A stretch of 5,456 bases of DNA, taken from contig JALOAP010000238.1 in the NCBI GenBank assembly GCA_023228745.1, forward strand, positions 1 through 5,456. The letters are read 5' to 3'. Source of the stretch: Dehalococcoidia bacterium (GTDB lineage Bacteria > Chloroflexota > Dehalococcoidia > Tepidiformales > Tepidiformaceae). Below the pieces are notes generated by a model. The model had not been told where the DNA came from, searched no databases, and worked only from the letters and a program-made list of their open reading frames with translations. The position numbers were made by a program, and so were the translations under genes. Positions 1 to 5,456 of this stretch are shown one piece after another. The number at the start of each line of letters is the position of its first letter. The stretch's first letter is position 1.

Positions 1-28
1 GCTCAGTTGAGCGGCCCTGTTCTTTGCC
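1..28. other. Window edge, small inverted repeat, no gene
   Basis: The first 12 bases form a 5+5 bp inverted repeat (GCTCA, 2-nt gap, TGAGC) followed shortly by a T-rich run (TGTTCTTT, about 18-25). This could be the end of a terminator for a gene to the left, but the window starts here, so the longer stem that would support this cannot be seen. No coding region can be assigned. Confidence 0.2.
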
Positions 29-52
29 ATGGGAGTAGACTCGGGCTCCACC

Positions 53-60
53 AAGGAGGT
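53..60 (+). promoter_or_regulatory. Ribosome binding site deciding the DinB-like start
   Basis: AAGGAGGT at 53-60 is a full-length Shine-Dalgarno match, 7 nt before the ATG at 68. It lies inside the longer reading frame that begins at ATG 29, which has no comparable site upstream. The site therefore argues for the downstream start at 68. Confidence 0.8.
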
Positions 61-67
61 GCCGAAC

Positions 68-565
68 ATGGACGCGATCACCCTGCTGGCCCAAGGCTTC
101 GACCAGCTACACGAAGCGCTGCAGGAGGACATGGCCTCGGTGGACGACGAGGGCCGGTGGTGGCAACCGTCCGCCAATAACAACCACATCGGCTTCCTCT
201 TCTGGCACATCGTGCGGGACGAAGACAATGTGCTTTCGTTCGTGCGCGACAAGACGGAGCTCTGGAAAGCCGACGGATGGCACGAGCGTCTGGGCATGGC
301 CCCGGAAGAGCAGGGGACGGGCATGGATGCGGCGCGCCTCGCAGCGTTCCGCTATGACCCGCACGAGTTCGAACAGTACGCCGAGGCGGTCTGGGAGCGC
401 ACCGGGCGGGAGTTGCGCGAACTGCGCGAGCAGGACCTCGACAAGCCCGCATACCAGTGGACGGTTGGCCGCCTGCTAACAGAGGGATGCCTGGGGCACG
501 GCTGGGAGCACCTTGGCGAAATCCGCTATGCGAAGGGGCTGCGCGGCTGGCGGTTCAAGGAGTAG
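68..565 (+). CDS. DinB-superfamily (DinB_2-like) putative metal-binding protein
   Basis: This 165-residue protein fits the usual DinB-fold length of about 150-175 residues. The fold is a four-helix bundle carrying three histidines that bind a divalent metal. Visible here are His47 in a FLFWHI segment at the end of the first conserved helix, and an H-x3-H pair, His144 and His148, in GHGWEHLGEI, the typical C-terminal signature. Family members include thiol-dependent transferases (bacillithiol or mycothiol S-transferases, maleylpyruvate isomerase-like enzymes) and many proteins of unknown role; the substrate cannot be told from sequence. There is no signal peptide or membrane segment, so it should be cytoplasmic. 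An in-frame ATG at 29 would add 13 residues, but the strong ribosome binding site at 53-60 supports 68. The gene converges on the dehydrogenase at 627 and is followed by a long hairpin. Family is fairly sure; function is not. Confidence 0.86.
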   Translation: MDAITLLAQGFDQLHEALQEDMASVDDEGRWWQPSANNNHIGFLFWHIVRDEDNVLSFVRDKTELWKADGWHERLGMAPEEQGTGMDAARLAAFRYDPHEFEQYAEAVWERTGRELRELREQDLDKPAYQWTVGRLLTEGCLGHGWEHLGEIRYAKGLRGWRFKE

Positions 566-575
566 GACGGACTGA

Positions 576-620
576 GGACTCAGGGAGGTGGCGTGCCTGC
601 AGGCGCGCCACCTCCAGTCC
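576..620. terminator. Long hairpin between convergent genes, likely bidirectional terminator
   Basis: A perfect 10-bp stem (GGAGGTGGCG at 584-593, CGCCACCTCC at 606-615) continues inward through a G-T wobble and three more pairs to a TGCA loop at 598-601. It extends outward, across a 3-nt one-sided bulge at 581-583, by five more pairs (GGACT 576-580, AGTCC 616-620). It lies exactly between the DinB stop (565) and the dehydrogenase stop (627), so it can fold in both transcripts. No T-run follows on either strand, so it is not a classic intrinsic terminator; it may act as a non-canonical terminator or a 3'-end stabiliser. Confidence 0.7.
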
Positions 621-626
621 CGGGTG

Positions 627-1703
627 CTACGGGAACATGATGACGGACCGGTTCACTTCGCCGTTCTTCAGCGCCTCGTAGGCCTCGTTGATCTGGCCGA
701 GCTCGTAGCGGCGGGTGATGAGTTCGTCGATCTTCAGGCGGCCCTGGCGGTAGAGCTCCATGAGCCACGGCATGTCGTACTGCTGCCGCGTGCTGCCGTA
801 GAAGCTCCCCAGGATCGACTTTTCGCCGAGGACGAATTCGTGCCCGGGGACATTGACGGTCTGTCCAAAGGGGACCATGCCGACAACCACCGCCTTGCCG
901 CCGGGCTTGATCATCCCCCAGCACTGCTCGGCAGTCTTCGCGAGGCCGATGGCCTCGAAGGCAAAGTCGACGCCGCCGCCGGTGAGTTGTTGCACCTGCT
1001 GAACGGCGTCCCCGGAAGACGCGTCGACCACGTCGGTTGCACCGAATTCGCGGGCGGCGGCGAGCTTATTCTCGAGCAGGTCGACGGCGATGACCCGGGA
1101 CGCGCCGGCGAGCCTGGCGCCCTGGATGATGTTGAGTCCCACGCCGCCGGCGCCGACGACAGCGACGGTGGAGCCGACGGGCATCTTCGCGGTGTTCGAA
1201 ACAGCGCCCACGCCGGTCATGACGCTGCACCCCACGAGGGCGGCTGCTTCGAAGGGGACGCCTTCGGGAATGTGGACGCAGGCGTTTTCGTGGACGAGCT
1301 GGTATTCGGCGAACGCGGACATGTTGGCGAACTGCATCATGCCCTGGCCCTTCAGGCTGATGCGGCCGATGCGCCCGAGCGCCTGGGTGTTGCGACAAAG
1401 GTAGGGTTTACCCGTGACGCAGGAGTCGCAGGCGCCACAGGAGGTCACGAAGGCCACGACCACCTTGTCGCCCGGCTTCACCTTGGTGACGCCTTCGCCG
1501 ACCTTTTCGACGATGCCCGCGGACTCATGGCCGAGGACTGTTGGGACGGGATAGGGGTACTTGCCCTCCATGAAGTGCAAGTCCGAGTGGCAAACGCCGC
1601 TGGCGACCGTCTTGACGACGACTTCGTTGGCCTGGGGCTCGTCGATGTCGACGTCTTCGATCGAAAGGGGCTGGTTCGGCGCATAGAGGACGGCGGCTTT
1701 CAT
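627..1703 (-). CDS. Zinc-dependent medium-chain alcohol dehydrogenase, NAD-type
   Basis: This 358-residue cytoplasmic oxidoreductase should interconvert an alcohol and an aldehyde using NAD(H). The N-terminal GroES-like catalytic domain holds catalytic zinc ligands Cys38 (GVCHSD), His59 with Glu60 (GHE) and Cys159 (GCSVMTG). A structural zinc lobe has Cys89, Cys92, Cys95 and Cys103 in the C-x2-C-x2-C-x7-C pattern. The Rossmann domain has GAGGVG at 184-189, and Asp208 at the end of the second strand (VIAVD) favours NAD over NADP. Overall it resembles the class I/III alcohol dehydrogenase group (COG1062-like), whose members include thiol-dependent formaldehyde dehydrogenases; the actual substrate is unknown. 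The start is ATG at 1703 with AAAGGAGG 9 nt upstream. The reading frame stays open far upstream (to about 2369), but that part is low-complexity antisense sequence and is excluded. A promoter and an inverted repeat precede it. Confidence 0.95.
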   Translation of the reverse strand: MKAAVLYAPNQPLSIEDVDIDEPQANEVVVKTVASGVCHSDLHFMEGKYPYPVPTVLGHESAGIVEKVGEGVTKVKPGDKVVVAFVTSCGACDSCVTGKPYLCRNTQALGRIGRISLKGQGMMQFANMSAFAEYQLVHENACVHIPEGVPFEAAALVGCSVMTGVGAVSNTAKMPVGSTVAVVGAGGVGLNIIQGARLAGASRVIAVDLLENKLAAAREFGATDVVDASSGDAVQQVQQLTGGGVDFAFEAIGLAKTAEQCWGMIKPGGKAVVVGMVPFGQTVNVPGHEFVLGEKSILGSFYGSTRQQYDMPWLMELYRQGRLKIDELITRRYELGQINEAYEALKNGEVNRSVIMFP

Positions 1704-1712
1704 TTGGGGATC

Positions 1713-1720
1713 CCTCCTTT
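1713..1720 (-). promoter_or_regulatory. Ribosome binding site of the alcohol dehydrogenase
   Basis: On the minus strand AAAGGAGG lies 9 nt before the ATG at 1703. It fixes the start of the dehydrogenase although the frame is open for more than 200 codons further upstream. Confidence 0.8.
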
Positions 1721-1733
1721 GAACTGGCGCGCC

Positions 1734-1763
1734 ATCTTCTTCCGGGCGGTAAGCGGGTGTCAA
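1734..1763 (-). promoter_or_regulatory. Sigma-70-type promoter of the alcohol dehydrogenase
   Basis: Minus strand: a perfect -35 hexamer TTGACA (1758-1763), an 18-nt spacer and a weak -10 hexamer GAAGAT (1734-1739) matching consensus at positions 2, 5 and 6. Transcription would begin near 1727, giving a leader of about 24 nt that holds the ribosome binding site. A perfect TTGACA in such GC-rich DNA at the right distance is good support; the -10 is poor, which would suit a regulated promoter. Confidence 0.5.
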
Positions 1764-1801
1764 TCTGCTGGCCGGCGGGTGCGGCCGGGCCGGGGCCAGC
1801 G

Positions 1802-1821
1802 CCTTGCAGCAGGCTGCAAGG
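1802..1821. promoter_or_regulatory. Operator-like 9+9 bp inverted repeat upstream of the dehydrogenase
   Basis: CCTTGCAGC (1802-1810) and GCTGCAAGG (1813-1821) are exact inverted copies separated by AG, a 20-bp site with two-fold symmetry typical of dimeric repressors or activators. It sits about 38 bp upstream of the -35 element, so on geometry alone an activator or a looping/upstream repressor fits better than direct occlusion. It also lies about 40 bp before the membrane-protein gene at 1862 and could control that gene instead. The TetR-family protein encoded at 2209-2826 is a candidate binder by proximity only. Confidence 0.5.
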
Positions 1822-1861
1822 GATAGCCTGGGGCCGGTTGCCCGCCCGCAAGCACTGACGA

Positions 1862-2314
1862 GTGATGGTGACGTGGAGTTTCCGGTTCCGGGACTTCGGG
1901 GTGCGAATGGTCGAGGAGATGTATCCGGGGCTAGAGATCGATGAGGACTTCGATTTCCAGCGGCGCTCCTGGGTGGTTCAGCGCGTGCTCTGGACGGCGG
2001 GTGCGGTGGTCCTGCTGGCGGCACTCCTGGGGTTCTTTGGCCGCGGCGTCCTGAGTTCGACGGAAAGCTCCACAACCGAGGACGACGTGGTCGTGTCGTA
2101 CCAGCGGTTCGCACGGCTGCAAACGCCGACGCAGATCGAAGTAACGGTGCGGGTAGGAGGCGACAAGGTCGAAGTCTGGATCGCACGGAACTACCGAAGG
2201 GGTGAGCTTCAGCGCTCGAGGAGCGTGCGGACCAGGCGTTCGAGTTCGGGCAGGGTTCCCGGGTCCTCCTCCTGTCCGGCCCAGGGGCCAACGCCGAGCA
2301 CAGCCATGCTGTAG
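1862..2314 (+). CDS. Small single-pass membrane protein, probably with a damaged or truncated 3' end
   Basis: I cannot name this protein. The 150-residue frame has three parts: a cytosolic N-terminus rich in acidic and aromatic residues (about 16-41, with EIDEDFDFQRRSW followed by VQR), one hydrophobic segment (about 42-60), and a short extracytoplasmic piece with strand-like character (about 75-111). This layout resembles a family of small hypothetical proteins I recall with a DFxFQRRxWxVQR start, one membrane helix and a longer C-terminal beta domain. Here, after residue 114, the sequence turns into an Arg/Ser/Pro-rich tail that is simply antisense to the tetR 3' end. One extra G in the GGGG run at 2199-2202 would put TGA (2203-2205) in frame, ending the protein at NYRRG, 3 nt before the tetR stop codon. 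The start is uncertain: GTG 1862, ATG 1865 or ATG 1907, none with a clear ribosome binding site. An in-frame TGA at 1856-1858 limits it upstream. Confidence 0.6.
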   Translation: MMVTWSFRFRDFGVRMVEEMYPGLEIDEDFDFQRRSWVVQRVLWTAGAVVLLAALLGFFGRGVLSSTESSTTEDDVVVSYQRFARLQTPTQIEVTVRVGGDKVEVWIARNYRRGELQRSRSVRTRRSSSGRVPGSSSCPAQGPTPSTAML

Positions 2315-2826
2315 CTGCCGATGAGCATCCGGACAGTTGCGGAGACCGGGACGTCGCGCAGTTCGCCACCCTGAACGCCCTCGCGGATCAGGTTGCTATA
2401 GGCCTCGAAGAGCCAATCGGCCTCCTCTTCCTCGAGCGGCCGCGTGCCGGCGGCGGTTTGGAAGGCGGCCAGGAGGACGGTGCGGTTTTCGCGCAGATAC
2501 TGGGCGAACGTATCGAGCGCGGCGAGCACACGGTCGATGGCGGGGGTGTCTTCGCTAACGGCGGCGTGGTAGCGGGCCACCGCTTCCTGCGTGTGCGTGC
2601 GGAGGACCTCGCGAAGGATCTGCTCTTTCGCGGCGAAGTAGCCGTAGACCGTGCCTACGCCAGTGTCGGCCAACTCAGCGATCTGCTGGATGGAGGTCTC
2701 TTCGTAACCTTGCTGCTGAAAGAGGCGGTTGGCGGCATCGAGGATGGCGGCGCGGGTACGAGCTTTGCGCCGCTCGAGGCGGCCAAGCGGCCGGTCACCG
2801 GGTGCTGCGGGTGTTTGGAGTGTCAT
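2209..2826 (-). CDS. TetR/AcrR-family transcriptional regulator
   Basis: This 205-residue protein has the normal length for the family. Residues about 19-71 form the DNA-binding domain: helix 1 (KARTRAAILDAANRLF), the linker glycine and tyrosine (GYEETS), and the helix-turn-helix QQIAELADTGVGTVYGYFAAKEQIL with the family-typical TVYxYFxxKE ending. The rest (about 75-205) is the helical ligand-binding and dimer domain, too variable to predict a ligand. It most likely acts as a homodimeric repressor released by a small molecule. The start is ATG at 2826 with GGAG 4 nt upstream. The frame is open further upstream but contains no better start. It is convergent with, and overlaps, the membrane-protein frame, and is divergent from pdxT. 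Likely targets are its own promoter or the dehydrogenase region at 1704-1861. Confidence 0.95.
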   Translation of the reverse strand: MTLQTPAAPGDRPLGRLERRKARTRAAILDAANRLFQQQGYEETSIQQIAELADTGVGTVYGYFAAKEQILREVLRTHTQEAVARYHAAVSEDTPAIDRVLAALDTFAQYLRENRTVLLAAFQTAAGTRPLEEEEADWLFEAYSNLIREGVQGGELRDVPVSATVRMLIGSYSMAVLGVGPWAGQEEDPGTLPELERLVRTLLER

Positions 2827-3108
2827 TCTGCTCCGAATGTACCCTCCCCTGCGTTCAGGTGCGAACCGCGGGCGGGATGGCGCCGGCCCGGTGCCCCGGC
2901 CAGGACGGCAGAGTAGCTTGCTGGCGCGCGGTCCGCGAGTGGAGCGGCCGAGGCTTAACAAATTACTCCTGATGACTGCTATTGCAATGCGCTACACTGG
3001 CATTAGCTTGCACGGGATGGTGTTGTTTCGGTTGAAGCTGGCTGTGGCAGGGCCATCCCGTAGTCTCCGAGCAGGACGCCGGTACTCGGCCGGCGCAATC
3101 CGGAACGA
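2827..3108. other. Divergent intergenic region between tetR and pdxT
   Basis: No gene is supported here. The only AT-rich patch in the neighbourhood lies at about 2953-3010 and probably carries promoters for both directions. On the plus strand TTAACA (2955-2960), TTGCAA (2982-2987), TACACT (2993-2998) and TAGCTT (3004-3009) are possible hexamers. On the minus strand the same TTGCAA and TAATTT (2960-2965) are 16 nt apart. None gives a convincing pair, so no single promoter is called. The 8-bp palindrome ATTGCAAT at 2981-2988 lies in the middle of the patch. Bases 3010-3108 form a GC-rich leader with inverted repeats, listed separately. Confidence 0.4.
3012..3061 (+). repeat. Inverted repeat in the pdxT leader
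   Basis: ACGGGATGG (3012-3020) and CCATCCCGT (3053-3061) are exact 9-bp inverted copies 32 nt apart. In a transcript starting in the AT-rich patch this would fold a stem closing a 32-nt loop, about 48 nt before the pdxT start. Whether it is an RNA structure, a split protein-binding site or chance is open. Confidence 0.4.
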
Positions 3109-3798
3109 ATGACCCAAACGACGACGGCCGGCAAATGTGTCGGCGTCCTTGCCCTGCAGGGCGACTTCCGCGAACACCGTGAGATGCTGCAGGCGCTCGG
3201 CCACGAGGTGGTCGAGGTCCGCAAGGTGGAGCAGCTCACGCGGCTCGATGCGCTGATTATTCCCGGCGGCGAAAGCACGACGATCGCGCGGCTCATCCTC
3301 TCCAACGGCTTCCGCGAACCGCTGCGGGACTTCTGCGCCTTCGGCAAACCGGTGTGGGGCACCTGTGCCGGGGCCATCCTGCTCGCGAAGGAAGTCGACC
3401 AGCTCGACCGGCCCGGCATCGAAACGATGGACATCGCCGTGCACCGGAACGCCTTCGGGCGGCAGGTGGACAGCTTCGAAGCGGAGATCGAGGTTGCCGG
3501 GCTCCCCGGGGACACGCCGTTCCGGGCGGTGTTTATCCGCGCGCCCCTCTTCGAGCGCGTGTTCGGAAAGGCGGAGGCGATCGCGCGGCTGGATGACGGC
3601 ACGATCGTGGCGGCGCGGCAGGGTTCGTTGCTGGCGACGTCGTTCCACCCAGAGGTCACGGGCGACACGCGGATACATGCATGGTTCCTGACCCTGGGGA
3701 GCAACGGGCACGGCGAAGGCACGGCTGACCCCGTGCTGGTTTCGTCCGCCGGTCCGGATTCGTCGTCGGCAGCCGGGGGTGAGACATCGGCAGGATGA
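3109..3798 (+). CDS. pdxT: Pyridoxal 5'-phosphate synthase glutaminase subunit PdxT
   Basis: PdxT is the class I glutamine amidotransferase of the DXP-independent vitamin B6 pathway. It hydrolyses glutamine and channels ammonia to PdxS, which builds PLP from ribose 5-phosphate and glyceraldehyde 3-phosphate. Near the N-terminus is LALQGDFREH (14-23), then the oxyanion/substrate loop PGGEST (52-57), the nucleophile Cys86 in GTCAG, and His180 and Glu182 in FHPE completing the triad. Further family marks are VHRNAFGRQ (111-119) and VFIRAP (141-146). At 229 residues it is longer than the usual 190-200: residues about 197-229 are a Gly/Ser/Ala-rich tail. Start ATG 3109 is the only ATG at the family N-terminus; its ribosome binding site (GGA, 3102-3104) is weak. 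The stop overlaps the next gene by ATGA. pdxS is not in this window. Confidence 0.97.
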   Translation: MTQTTTAGKCVGVLALQGDFREHREMLQALGHEVVEVRKVEQLTRLDALIIPGGESTTIARLILSNGFREPLRDFCAFGKPVWGTCAGAILLAKEVDQLDRPGIETMDIAVHRNAFGRQVDSFEAEIEVAGLPGDTPFRAVFIRAPLFERVFGKAEAIARLDDGTIVAARQGSLLATSFHPEVTGDTRIHAWFLTLGSNGHGEGTADPVLVSSAGPDSSSAAGGETSAG

Positions 3799-4715
3799 GA
3801 GAGTTGCAGGCCGAACCACTGAGCCCGATCGATGCCGCGACCCTCTGGCCGCAAATGCATCGGCTCGGGACCGAGGTCATCGCGACGCGGGCGGGGGAGA
3901 ACCTGCTCGTGAGTTCGGGACTCGCAGCCACCGGTCTCACGCGCTTGCCGCGTGTGCCACGCACGGCAGTGCTCGGGCTCAAGCGCGGGCTCGGCTATCG
4001 CGGCGTGCTCGTCGCGCGGGAACTTGCCGGTGGCGCCGGCTGGGAGGTGGTCTCGCTTCGTATGGCCCGGGAAAAGGACGACGAAGCGGTGACGTCACTC
4101 CTCTCGAGCATCGGCGTCGAGGTTGCACGCCGCGGTGGGCGATCGCTCTACCTGCGCTATCCCGAGGGATCCCCACACCGGGACGCGATCCGGAAGGGTG
4201 GCCTGATGCCCTATCGGCTGGAGCAGCTCCACGCCATTCCCGCTTCGACTGCGCCTGCCGAGACGATCTTCCGCCCGGCCCGGCGAAGGGACAGGCATGG
4301 TGTCTTCCGGCTCTATTGCCGGGTTGTGCCGGAGCACATTCGCCGCCAGGAGGCGCCGACGCAGCAGGACTGGCGCTCCGTCCATGACTCTTACGACTGC
4401 GTACGCGAGTTCGTTTTCGAGCACGAAGGCGCCGTGGCCGCCTGGGTTGGCCTGGGCGACCGGGAATGCCGGGTGCTCGTCGATAGCAGCGTTGAGGGAC
4501 TGACCGATGCCGCACTCCACGTGGTGGAGACGCATGCACCACGGCATGGGACGCTGGTGCTGGGCGAAGACCAGACAACACTCGAACACGAAGTCGCTGC
4601 GCGTGGCTACCTGGCCCTGGGGGTCCGGGTGCTTTGCGCACGGCGGCTCGCCTTGATGAACCCTCTGAAGGAGGTGGTAGCCGTGCCGGCGGGTTCGGCG
4701 GTGCTACCGCAGTAA
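3795..4715 (+). CDS. Uncharacterised protein resembling two tandem GNAT-like domains
   Basis: I do not recognise a named gene. The 306-residue protein reads as two similar halves. Residues about 68-147 (RGVLVAREL, WEVVSLRM, a long helix about 95-112, then RSLYLRYPEGSPHRDAIRKGGLMPYRLEQL) follow the second half of an acetyltransferase (GNAT) fold. Residues about 158-295 start again with a GNAT-like opening (FRPARRRDRHGVFRLYCRVVPE) and end with a helix and a GYLALGVRVLCARR segment. Neither half has a clear Q/R-x-x-G-x-G/A acetyl-CoA loop, so catalysis is doubtful. No signal peptide or membrane segment is seen. Its ATG overlaps the pdxT stop (ATGA), implying translational coupling, and the next gene starts 2 nt after its stop, so all three should be co-transcribed. 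A role in regulation or in a complex with a neighbour is speculation. Confidence 0.82.
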   Translation: MRELQAEPLSPIDAATLWPQMHRLGTEVIATRAGENLLVSSGLAATGLTRLPRVPRTAVLGLKRGLGYRGVLVARELAGGAGWEVVSLRMAREKDDEAVTSLLSSIGVEVARRGGRSLYLRYPEGSPHRDAIRKGGLMPYRLEQLHAIPASTAPAETIFRPARRRDRHGVFRLYCRVVPEHIRRQEAPTQQDWRSVHDSYDCVREFVFEHEGAVAAWVGLGDRECRVLVDSSVEGLTDAALHVVETHAPRHGTLVLGEDQTTLEHEVAARGYLALGVRVLCARRLALMNPLKEVVAVPAGSAVLPQ

Positions 4716-4717
4716 GC

Positions 4718-5456
<739 letters not shown>

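Noticed and set aside
29..67. Upstream ATG at 29 for the DinB-like protein
   Set aside because: It adds 13 residues outside the family fold, and the clear AAGGAGGT lies just before the second ATG at 68.
588..1826. A 412-codon plus-strand open frame opposite the alcohol dehydrogenase
   Set aside because: It is antisense to an unmistakable dehydrogenase with all zinc ligands and has no recognisable domain. Long antisense frames are common in high-GC genes.
1704..2369. N-terminal extension of the alcohol dehydrogenase frame to 580 residues
   Set aside because: The added part is Arg/Pro/Ser-rich and runs antisense to two other genes. The MKAAVLY start at 1703 has a strong ribosome binding site and matches the family N-terminus.
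2458..2916. Plus-strand open frame opposite tetR
   Set aside because: It is the complement of a clear TetR helix-turn-helix protein and has no domain of its own.
2981..2988. ATTGCAAT palindrome as an operator for tetR
   Set aside because: At 8 bp in an AT-rich patch it is too short to call. It shares only a TTGCA core with the 1802-1821 palindrome.
2827..3108. A tRNA or known riboswitch in the tetR/pdxT intergenic region
   Set aside because: No cloverleaf, CCA end or class-specific riboswitch core was visible. Only short stems were found.
2992..3860. Two long minus-strand open frames (275 and 285 codons) opposite pdxT
   Set aside because: pdxT carries an intact catalytic triad and family motifs. 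The antisense frames have biased, low-complexity composition.

Overview
The window is a GC-rich bacterial chromosome segment with tight gene spacing, several GTG codons near starts, and strong GGAGG-type ribosome binding sites at some genes. An R3H/SpoIIIAA-type ATPase beside pdxT and an uncharacterised GNAT-like gene, together with the base composition, suggests a Chloroflexota bacterium (perhaps the Dehalococcoidia/Tepidiforma side). That placement is inference from gene content and was not checked by a database search. Nothing points to a phage, transposon, CRISPR array or RNA gene.

Layout. (1) 68-565 (+) is a DinB-superfamily helical-bundle protein with a metal-binding histidine triad. 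(2) 627-1703 (-) is a zinc-dependent, NAD-type medium-chain alcohol dehydrogenase converging on the DinB gene. A long hairpin (576-620) between the two 3' ends probably ends transcription from both sides. (3) 1704-1861 is the control region of the dehydrogenase: a recognisable -35/-10 promoter, a strong ribosome binding site and an operator-like 9+9 bp inverted repeat. (4) 1862-2314 (+) is a small single-pass membrane protein whose last third is antisense to the next gene. It looks truncated or frameshifted at 3' end. (5) 2209-2826 (-) is a TetR-family repressor. (6) 2827-3108 is a divergent intergenic region with an AT-rich patch and several inverted repeats in the leader of the next operon. 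(7) 3109 to the window end (+) is a tightly packed operon: pdxT (PLP synthase glutaminase), a 306-residue protein resembling two degenerate GNAT domains, and the N-terminal part of an R3H-type ATPase cut by the window edge. pdxT and the second gene overlap by ATGA; the second and third are separated by 2 nt.

How the genes fit together. The dehydrogenase and the TetR repressor may form a regulator/enzyme pair, since a palindrome lies upstream of the dehydrogenase promoter, but no matching second site was seen near tetR. The pdxT operon joins vitamin B6 synthesis to two genes of unclear role; pdxS is not in the window. The most unusual items are the broken-looking membrane gene at the tetR junction, the structured pdxT leader, the paired GNAT-like protein without an obvious acetyl-CoA motif, and the operator-like palindrome.
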